Shown here piece after piece: positions 1-5,028 of a stretch of 5,028 bases of DNA. Positions within the stretch are counted from its first letter, which is position 1; the number at the start of each line of letters is the position of its first letter. The notes under the pieces were generated by a model. That model saw only the letters and a program-made list of their open reading frames with translations. It did not search any database and had not been told where the DNA came from. Where the stretch lies: assembly GCA_003567255.1 (NCBI GenBank), contig PWZW01000317.1:1-5028 (forward strand). The letters run 5' to 3'. Both the position numbers and the translations under genes were made by a program. This DNA is from Puniceicoccaceae bacterium. Its GTDB lineage: Bacteria; Verrucomicrobiota; Verrucomicrobiia; Opitutales; Coraliomargaritaceae.

Positions 1-551
1 GAACAGCGGCGCAAGCACCTAATAGAGAGCGGTCCGAGCCCCTGCCCCATCAAGGCCGTAGGCTTTCCCTTTACCTGCGCCCAACGTAAGGTGTGAAGAA
101 TGCCTTCTAAATGACCTGCAAAGGCATTCGTGAAAAATCCCCCACCGGTTGCGATAACGATATCGGCCGAACGAATTGCCTCCAACCAGGCTTCCACTGC
201 GGTAGATGAAAACTTTTTGAAGTCAGCTCGCTGCCGCATCCGCACCAATGTCGAAACCGGATGCATGAACTTAAACACCTTTTCCTCTTCGTATACCCAG
301 CTGCGAAGATTCCGGGGCAACAATCGCTGGGGAACCGGCCAACACTTCGCCGCCAACCAAGCGGCCTGGCCCGTTGGCGCTATCGCCTGAGCATCAGGAA
401 TTAATTTGGAAAGGCGCTCCGGAGCCGTGGTAAAGATACGTAATTGTGCCTGAGGCCTTAGTTCCAATATCACTGAAGCGGCGGCTTGGAGCATGGCGAC
501 ATCTCCCAAGTTACGGAGATGATAGCCGCTGTTTTCGATGAGAATTTTCAT
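1..551 (-). CDS. Polysaccharide pyruvyl transferase family protein, N-terminal part (runs off the window)
   Basis: Translating the minus strand from the ATG at 551-549 gives 183 residues with no stop before the window edge, so the 3' part is missing; family members are usually about 350-400 residues. The protein opens with MKILIENSGYHLRNLGDVAM, the typical N-terminal strand and N-x-GD loop of this family (residues 1-20). A strand ending in IVIATGGGFF follows at 131-140, then MGQGLGPL at 168-175; the GGG turn and GQGxGP are hallmarks of the WcaK/CsaB-like fold. Known members transfer a pyruvyl ketal from phosphoenolpyruvate to a sugar of a surface polysaccharide; the acceptor here is unknown. 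No signal peptide is seen, so it should act in the cytoplasm. Its ATG overlaps the stop of the upstream sulfotransferase as ATGA, and an AGGA lies 7 nt before it, so translation is probably coupled. Family assignment is fairly sure; pyruvyl transfer itself is inferred. Confidence 0.85.
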   Translation of the reverse strand, partial: MKILIENSGYHLRNLGDVAMLQAAASVILELRPQAQLRIFTTAPERLSKLIPDAQAIAPTGQAAWLAAKCWPVPQRLLPRNLRSWVYEEEKVFKFMHPVSTLVRMRQRADFKKFSSTAVEAWLEAIRSADIVIATGGGFFTNAFAGHLEGILHTLRWAQVKGKPTALMGQGLGPLSIRCLRRC

Positions 552-1324
552 CGTTTATTCCTAGTGCGTAAATACTCAATGAATTGGTATACCGCTACGT
601 CAGTAGCTTGAATAAGAGCTGATTCCTCATCACTAATCAAATGTTGAATCCCCGACCCATTATTTCGTGGATCAGTCGTTGGTAATACGGGAGGTTGGTC
701 TAAAATGAAATTAAGCTCGTTCTCCGCCCAATCAAAACGTCTTAGCAACTGGTGAAGATCCGTGTTCAGTCGTTCGCAATTTAGCCAGATGATCTCCCCC
801 AGTTCCTCGACAAGATGTTCGCAGGTAATCTTGCCGTTGATCTTTTCTAAGAAGGCTTTTGCGTCTCGTGAAAACCATTTAAGAAGAAGCAAGGTATAGC
901 GTCCTGCCGGATAAGGGGGAGTCAGGTAGGGAAATTCGGCCTCTATCCAAGTTGTGTTCGATAATCGAAAATAGTCATCAAATGAAAGGTTCGGAAAAGC
1001 AGGACACTCGAGAACTCCGGGGAATTTTTCTGGAAAACGATGCCACCAGGCAAAGCGGTAATTTGAAGAATACCATGCTTCGGGTGACCGGATACATCCA
1101 ACGATAGGCAAGTTTTGGTATTCCTTGGAAATGTCACTGACACATCCATGTTTACTCACGTCAGGCACTTTATGAAAGTTGTCTCGACAAAGCCATCTCC
1201 TCCAGAAACCTCGCTGCGGCTCTCGAAGTTTTCCAGAATGATTGAGCTGTTTCATGCACTCTGCCACGAAAGTGCCACCGGTTTTAGGCATGTGTACAAA
1301 AACAAACTGGGATGAATGAATCAT
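548..1324 (-). CDS. Small sulfotransferase family protein (PAPS-dependent, Sulfotransfer_2-like)
   Basis: This 258-residue soluble protein is expected to move a sulfuryl group from PAPS to a hydroxyl, probably on a sugar of the glycan made by this cluster. The 5'-phosphosulfate loop is clear near the N terminus: FVFVHMPKTGGTFV at residues 7-20, with the conserved K14-T15-G16-G17-T18. The 3'-phosphate site is probably IVGCIRSPEAWYSSNYR at residues 74-90, with R79 and S86/S87 as candidate ligands, matching the family's R-x-P...S pattern. The length suits carbohydrate sulfotransferases of the HxPKTGGT type. There is no signal peptide or membrane segment. The gene starts 6 nt after the stop of the larger sulfotransferase and its TGA overlaps the next ATG. 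No good Shine-Dalgarno precedes it (TTTGAA before ATG), suggesting coupling to upstream translation. Its base composition is lower in G+C than the ABC gene. The acceptor substrate cannot be read from the sequence. Confidence 0.85.
   Translation of the reverse strand: MIHSSQFVFVHMPKTGGTFVAECMKQLNHSGKLREPQRGFWRRWLCRDNFHKVPDVSKHGCVSDISKEYQNLPIVGCIRSPEAWYSSNYRFAWWHRFPEKFPGVLECPAFPNLSFDDYFRLSNTTWIEAEFPYLTPPYPAGRYTLLLLKWFSRDAKAFLEKINGKITCEHLVEELGEIIWLNCERLNTDLHQLLRRFDWAENELNFILDQPPVLPTTDPRNNGSGIQHLISDEESALIQATDVAVYQFIEYLRTRNKR
559..562 (-). promoter_or_regulatory. Shine-Dalgarno site for the pyruvyl transferase family gene
   Basis: AGGA lies 7 nt before the ATG at 551-549, inside the last codons of the small sulfotransferase gene. 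It is the best-placed ribosome-binding site in the window and supports this start, together with the ATGA overlap at 548-551, which favours coupled re-initiation. Confidence 0.6.
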
Positions 1325-1330
1325 TTCAAA

Positions 1331-2398
1331 TCAACTCGGGACACATCGGCGCAACACGCGTTCACACTTCGAGTAAAGCCTGTTGGCCTTGCTTAGGGTT
1401 TCATGCTTCAAAAATGCTAGGCTCGCATGAGGGTAGCGCCCCAGAGTGGACACTGAAAAAGGTATCTCCCCAAGTATGATCTGTGCCCAGACATAGGTCT
1501 GATCATCTAAAAGATCACGCGGGGCATCATTGACCTTACCCGTAAATGAAACTCCTTCAACTTCGCCGATGGGCTCACCCAGGTAAGAAAATTTTTCAAG
1601 TATCGTATCGTAGTCAATAGCCAGAAAATCAGCCACTTGCTTCATGATAGCAGGAGTTTGTTCTACCAAGGACTCGAAGGAGACCGGGAGGATGCGTTCC
1701 GGGTATTGTTTCGCCAGTTGCCGCACTTGCACGTAAGCGTCGCGAATACGATGTAACTCACGGTCTCTTATCAGCTGTTCGCTGGTCAGGTCGTCCCAAT
1801 GCTTCGTTCGACTCTCACCTTTGCAGGGCAAACGTCCTGCTCGTGTCGCAATAATACCTTTGGGGTCGCGGATCAGATAAAGGAGTTTCCCTGTAGGATA
1901 ATTCTTAACGAAAAAAGGGACGGTATTGGGTCGGTTATCATCGAGAGAGACATGGTAGGCATAATGCCGATTATTTTCGGGGAGGTCCTTCCAGCACGCC
2001 ATAAAGGACTGGTAGTAAATATCGATCAACTTACTCAAGTTGAGTCCTTTTTCGGCCAAGACTCGCTGCACCCACATCCTGTCGAATTGATAATAGTCAA
2101 AATTAAAAGGACGCTCGATCCGGACGCGACGGGCCGCATCGAATGCGATCGTTCCAGCCAAAGCAAAGCGCTCGATTCGGCTGTAGCCGATGTTTGCACC
2201 CAAGCAGGCTCGCAGTCCAGATACCTCATTTTTTGGTACCCAATAGTGTCGGCCCGGATCATGTGACAATACACCCACCAAGGATTCTTGTATCGGACAT
2301 ACCGCAAGTTCCGGATGCCCGTCAAGCAACCCGCGCAGAGTCGTCTTCCCCGAACCCCACCACCCGTCGATGAGCGCAAAAGAGGTTTTAGTTTTCAT
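1331..2398 (-). CDS. Sulfotransferase family protein with Walker A-type P-loop (Sulfotransfer_3-like)
   Basis: This 355-residue soluble protein shows the order of elements of PAPS-dependent sulfotransferases. The P-loop IDGWWGSGKTTLRGLLDGHPE spans residues 10-30, where the LLDxHPE tail is typical of the family. KLLYLIRDPKGIIATR at 171-186 is the putative 3'-phosphate site (R177, T185). LPVSFESLVEQTP near 237-249 and the helix ending VADFLAIDYD at 255-264 match the usual R/S-[YF]E-x-L-v and FLG-like segment. The loop is also a complete Walker A motif (G12-x4-G17-K18-T19), less usual here, so a nucleotide-dependent kinase activity is a weaker alternative. The start is fixed by the P-loop being so close to the N terminus. 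The gene begins after a TAG-GAG spacer behind the cytidylyltransferase and in its frame. It belongs to a different subfamily from the neighbouring 258-residue sulfotransferase, so the two probably sulfate different positions or acceptors (inference). Confidence 0.8.
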   Translation of the reverse strand: MKTKTSFALIDGWWGSGKTTLRGLLDGHPELAVCPIQESLVGVLSHDPGRHYWVPKNEVSGLRACLGANIGYSRIERFALAGTIAFDAARRVRIERPFNFDYYQFDRMWVQRVLAEKGLNLSKLIDIYYQSFMACWKDLPENNRHYAYHVSLDDNRPNTVPFFVKNYPTGKLLYLIRDPKGIIATRAGRLPCKGESRTKHWDDLTSEQLIRDRELHRIRDAYVQVRQLAKQYPERILPVSFESLVEQTPAIMKQVADFLAIDYDTILEKFSYLGEPIGEVEGVSFTGKVNDAPRDLLDDQTYVWAQIILGEIPFSVSTLGRYPHASLAFLKHETLSKANRLYSKCERVLRRCVPS

Positions 2399-2403
2399 CT
2401 CCT
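2399..2403 (-). promoter_or_regulatory. AGGAG abutting the sulfotransferase start and overlapping the upstream stop codon
   Basis: The mRNA reads TAG-GAG-ATG. AGGAG overlaps the cytidylyltransferase amber stop and touches the ATG with no spacer, too close for ordinary Shine-Dalgarno pairing. It may help hold a terminating ribosome for re-initiation at the ATG three bases on; this is inference. No alternative downstream start precedes the P-loop, so the ATG at 2398 stands. Confidence 0.45.
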
Positions 2404-3079
2404 AGGTTCGCTGACCGAGTATTTTCTCCGCCCTCCGAAGATCCTCCATGGTATCGACATCGAAGGCGAATTCATGGGGGATCTTGTAAAAATAAGGACG
2501 TGATCCAATCCGGCATCCGCTCCGGAGCAGTGCATCGCGCGTGATGGCGTAGAGACCAGTGGTTTCCTTAAGCACCATCGCATCCTGAGAGCGCGGTAGC
2601 CCGTTCGGGAGATGCGGTTGATAGTTCAAAGCTTTTTCGTTAAACCAATACCACCCGTTTTCCTCCGTAACCAGGAAAAGCGAATCATAAGCACTCACTG
2701 AAGTCGCCAGGCATTGGATGGCTTCGTTTATGATTTCACCGGGTAGCGTGACGGCGGTGACGAATAATTGCACATAGATGTCGTAGGACGATTCTCTCAC
2801 TGCGAATTGATGCAACAAGTGGTTGCCGTTGGCATGATCCTCAGCAAACCACGGGTCGCGCAGGTGAAATTTAAAACGTTTCCGATGCCGTTCGGAGAGA
2901 TGCTCCAAGACCTCGTTACTTTCCGAGTCGATAAAGATATCCCAGTCCGGATCTGCCAGGTCTGCCAGTCGATCGAGGAGCCACCAGGAAAAGGGTTTCC
3001 CACACAGCGGGCGGAAGTTTTTGTTGGGCACACGAGTACTGCTGCGTGCTTTAATCGGAATTTGGATGGCGACTTTCAT
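2402..3079 (-). CDS. CMP-sugar synthetase: acylneuraminate/Kdo-type cytidylyltransferase family protein
   Basis: A 225-residue protein of the NeuA/KdsB nucleotidyltransferase fold, the usual length for single-domain members. Such enzymes make CMP-sugar plus pyrophosphate from CTP and an acidic keto-sugar. The CTP-binding N terminus reads IPIKARSSTRVPNKN at residues 7-21, followed by FRPLCGKP (22-29), matching the family's IPARxGSxRxPxKNxxxLxGKP. FAFDVDTMEDLRRAE at 204-218 is the metal-binding DVDxxxDL element near the C terminus. The central QLFVTAVTLPGEI (104-116) sits where Q-x-TSPL is normal, so the substrate loop is divergent. The substrate could be a sialic, legionaminic or pseudaminic acid, Kdo or another keto-sugar; the sequence does not decide. 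The gene lies 21 nt after the ABC gene with no Shine-Dalgarno before the ATG, only a pyrimidine-rich leader with a run of seven T. No in-frame alternative start was seen. It probably supplies an activated sugar to glycosyltransferases outside the window. Confidence 0.87.
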   Translation of the reverse strand: MKVAIQIPIKARSSTRVPNKNFRPLCGKPFSWWLLDRLADLADPDWDIFIDSESNEVLEHLSERHRKRFKFHLRDPWFAEDHANGNHLLHQFAVRESSYDIYVQLFVTAVTLPGEIINEAIQCLATSVSAYDSLFLVTEENGWYWFNEKALNYQPHLPNGLPRSQDAMVLKETTGLYAITRDALLRSGCRIGSRPYFYKIPHEFAFDVDTMEDLRRAEKILGQRT

Positions 3080-3100
3080 GAGTAAAAAAATAGAGGCGAC

Positions 3101-4921
3101 TTAGGGACCTTGTTGAGCAAGGGTTTGTGCTGCAACCATGCGAGCGAAACGTGAGTCGGAGGTTGCGATGAGTTCTTTGTAAGTGCCCCGTTCAACAACC
3201 CGACCTGCTTCCAGTAAGTACACGCTGTCTGCATTTTTCACGGTTGAAAGCCTGTGAGCAATAATGATGATCGTGGTCTGCCCCTTGAGCTGATCAATGC
3301 TTTGCTGGATTGCCTGTTCCGACTCTGAGTCCAAAGCGCTGGTGGCTTCGTCGAGAATCAAGAGCTTTGGCTGCTTGAAGATTTCCCGGGCGATGAAGAG
3401 GCGCTGTTTTTGTCCGCCGGATAGACGGATGCCGCGGTCCCCGACGATGGTATTGAAGCCGTCGGGCAAGGATTCAATAAAGCTGAAAATGGCAGCGCTT
3501 TGCGCGGCGCTGTGCACGGCTTCTTTAACGCGAGTGTCAGTCCCATAATCGCCCGTCCACATACAGATGTTGTTCGCAATGGTGTCGTCGAAGATGATCG
3601 TCTCCTGCGAGACATAACCAATCTGCCTGCGCCAAGAGGCAAGGTCGACGGTGCTTGCATCAACGCCATCGATCCAAAGCTCTCCTTCTGTCGGACGCAG
3701 CAAGAGCGTAACAAGGTCTACCAAAGTGGATTTGCCCGCTCCGGACGGTCCAACCAGGGCGACGGTCTGCGCTGACCGAATATCCAGGTCGATTCCTTGT
3801 AGAATTTCTTCGCCGTCGTCCTGATACCGGAAGCGGACGCCCTTCAGCTGAATCCCTCGGGAGAACGGTGCTAAAACTGTGCGGCCATTAAGCTCTTGCG
3901 CCGCCCCAACCTTCTCAAATTCCGCTTCGACGATCTCCAGACTTCCAACTTCGTTCATCATCTGTTGCCACGTTGACTGCAAAAGCATGATTTGTCCCAT
4001 CGCGCGGTACAACAAGATGAGCGAAACGAGGATAGCCGCAATCGAGGCTTGGAAGAATTGGATCTGGATGACCAAAACCAGTAGGATCACCATGATGGAA
4101 ACCGGCTCACGGATGGCCCCAGTAAAGGCACCGGCGAGTCCCTGGTTGCGCGCATAGGCGGTTAGCCGATCAACGCTGCGAAAGACATTTCTGCTCAAGG
4201 GTGCCATCGTTGCCGTCGAGGCCACATATTTGTAGCTCTGCATACATTGCACCAAAAATTTGTTCAGCACCCCACTTTCGCTGGCGGTCTTCCGGGACAA
4301 GTCGCGCACATAGCTGTTGAGCTTACGGAAGAGCAACAACACTCCTCCGCCAAAAACCCCGGCCATGAGCGCAAACCGCCAATCCACCAAAAACGCCACT
4401 GCGAGATAACCAAAAGTCGTCAGCAGCGAAACCACGAAGGTTTTAAATGACTGAAAAGAGTGAACAAGTTTTGTAATCTGCGCGTTAATGATGTTGACGA
4501 AGTGCCCGGTGTTGTAGGCCGAATAGTACCGGTAATCCATCCCGGCGTAAGCAATGAACATCTTCCGCTTAATTTCGCGCTGTAATTGAGCTGTCAAAAT
4601 ACTCCCATACGCATCCGCACAAAAGCGAATCACCCCTTTCAATGCGACAAGGACTGCGATGAAAGCGATGATACCGACCGTGGAGCCGCCAAGTCCAAGG
4701 TAATTGACTATCTTTTGAACCCACGCGCCAAAGCCTCCCGGCACTTTGGACCCGCTTTCGGCACCCATTTCCAAACTGGTCAAAAGGGGGAGTACGAGAG
4801 TAATACCGAAGGCTTCCACCAAAACCGCCAAAACAGCGAGCAAAAACACTAGGGCAAGGCGCTTGCCGATGTACTTCTGATAGATGCGGAAGTATCCGAA
4901 CAATATGCGAGGATCTAACAT
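3101..4921 (-). CDS. ABC exporter, fused permease and ATPase (MsbA/PglK-like half-transporter)
   Basis: From the ATG at 4921 this is 606 residues, normal for a type I exporter half-transporter that works as a homodimer in the inner membrane. The N-terminal domain has about six hydrophobic segments near residues 22-47, 81-100, 161-181, 183-198, 274-290 and 293-311. The ATPase domain (about 356-602) is intact: Walker A GPSGAGKS at 391-398, Q-loop Q439, signature LSGGQ at 500-504, Walker B ending D524-E525, D-loop SALD at 528-531 and switch H556. In a glycan cluster this family commonly flips lipid-linked sugars or exports lipid A-like or polysaccharide precursors; that role is inferred, and peptide or drug export cannot be excluded. 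A longer form starting with TTG at 4990 would add 23 polar residues; I prefer the ATG because transporters of this type usually begin shortly before the first membrane helix. Neither start has a clear Shine-Dalgarno. Confidence 0.92.
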   Translation of the reverse strand: MLDPRILFGYFRIYQKYIGKRLALVFLLAVLAVLVEAFGITLVLPLLTSLEMGAESGSKVPGGFGAWVQKIVNYLGLGGSTVGIIAFIAVLVALKGVIRFCADAYGSILTAQLQREIKRKMFIAYAGMDYRYYSAYNTGHFVNIINAQITKLVHSFQSFKTFVVSLLTTFGYLAVAFLVDWRFALMAGVFGGGVLLLFRKLNSYVRDLSRKTASESGVLNKFLVQCMQSYKYVASTATMAPLSRNVFRSVDRLTAYARNQGLAGAFTGAIREPVSIMVILLVLVIQIQFFQASIAAILVSLILLYRAMGQIMLLQSTWQQMMNEVGSLEIVEAEFEKVGAAQELNGRTVLAPFSRGIQLKGVRFRYQDDGEEILQGIDLDIRSAQTVALVGPSGAGKSTLVDLVTLLLRPTEGELWIDGVDASTVDLASWRRQIGYVSQETIIFDDTIANNICMWTGDYGTDTRVKEAVHSAAQSAAIFSFIESLPDGFNTIVGDRGIRLSGGQKQRLFIAREIFKQPKLLILDEATSALDSESEQAIQQSIDQLKGQTTIIIIAHRLSTVKNADSVYLLEAGRVVERGTYKELIATSDSRFARMVAAQTLAQQGP

Positions 4922-5028
4922 GAGCGATGCGTGGAGGGGCGCTGATTCGGAAAAGCTACCGCCACTGGTCGCTTCGCTGCGCTGCAACAAAAACCAGTCT
5001 GAGACGCTTTAAGTGGAAGGTTGTGGCC
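4922..5028 (-). other. Segment upstream of the ABC gene: possible 3' end of a preceding gene or N-terminal extension
   Basis: All three minus-strand frames entering from the right edge are open for a while. One stops at TAA (5011-5009), one at TAG (4958-4956), and one at TAG (4917-4915), which would overlap the ABC start by 7 nt. Any of them could be the tail of a preceding gene, and the window is too short to choose. The frame closed at 5009 is also the ABC frame, so the TTG at 4990 is one of its few possible alternative starts (the adjacent in-frame TTG at 4987 is another). No convincing -35/-10 promoter was seen on the minus strand, so transcription probably enters from further upstream. 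Confidence 0.4.

Noticed and set aside
130..390. Plus-strand open frame near the left edge
   Set aside because: It is antisense to the pyruvyl transferase family gene, whose GGG and GQGLGP motifs are plainly on the minus strand, and its product has no recognisable features.
1799..2266. A 155-codon plus-strand open frame opposite the larger sulfotransferase
   Set aside because: It is fully antisense to a gene with clear family motifs, and its translation shows no recognisable domain. It is best read as a shadow frame.
2035..2379. A 114-codon minus-strand frame overlapping the larger sulfotransferase
   Set aside because: It is an alternate frame of the same DNA without motifs; the sulfotransferase frame carries the P-loop and RDP motifs.
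3084..3122. Possible terminator between the ABC and cytidylyltransferase genes: a 5-bp stem (CCTTG/CAAGG, loop of 5) followed later by T7
   Set aside because: The stem is short, lies inside the ABC coding end, and is separated from the T run by about 17 nt, so it does not form an intrinsic terminator.
3358..3714. A 118-codon minus-strand frame within the ABC ATPase domain
   Set aside because: It is the wrong frame of a strongly conserved ATPase segment and is Ser/Pro/Arg-rich, as shadow frames often are.
4964..4998. Inverted repeat ACTGGT/ACCAGT with a 23-nt spacer near the right edge
   Set aside because: Six base pairs with a long loop is expected by chance, and no operator or attachment context was seen.
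1..5028. A defence system, toxin-antitoxin pair, CRISPR array or mobile element
   Set aside because: No nuclease, transposase, recombinase, repeat array or terminal inverted repeat was found; every large open frame fits surface-glycan functions.

Overview
The window is one tightly packed, single-strand gene cluster. All five recognisable genes run right to left on the minus strand, and none of the four junctions between them exceeds 21 nt. In transcription order they are: an MsbA/PglK-type ABC exporter (4921 to 3101), a CMP-sugar synthetase of the NeuA/KdsB cytidylyltransferase fold (3079 to 2402), a 355-residue sulfotransferase-family protein (2398 to 1331), a 258-residue sulfotransferase of a different subfamily (1324 to 548), and the first 183 residues of a polysaccharide pyruvyl transferase family protein that runs off the left edge (551 to 1). 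No tRNA, rRNA, CRISPR array, insertion sequence, convincing promoter or terminator was seen. The plus strand carries only antisense shadow reading frames.

Together the genes look like part of a cell-surface polysaccharide or glycoconjugate locus. The proposed logic is inference from families and context: the cytidylyltransferase activates an acidic keto-sugar (sialic-acid-like or Kdo-like) as its CMP form; two PAPS-dependent sulfotransferases and a pyruvyl transferase add negatively charged groups; and the ABC exporter flips or exports a lipid-linked glycan or precursor across the inner membrane. The product would be a strongly anionic glycan. No glycosyltransferase, polymerase or sugar-synthesis gene lies inside the window, so the cluster must continue on one or both sides.

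The organism cannot be named from this window. Base composition is moderate (about 42-58% G+C in sampled lines), and most starts lack a good Shine-Dalgarno sequence. Together with sulfated-glycan genes this would suit a Gram-negative, possibly marine bacterium (for example Verrucomicrobiota or a relative), but that is a weak guess. The small sulfotransferase gene is visibly more A+T-rich than the ABC gene, which hints that the cluster was assembled from parts of different origin.

I did not find an unmistakable new system. The points most worth a second look are the combination of CMP-sugar activation, two unlike sulfotransferases and pyruvylation in one cluster, the in-frame TAG-GAG-ATG junction between cytidylyltransferase and sulfotransferase, the true Walker A loop in the larger sulfotransferase, and the composition shift.
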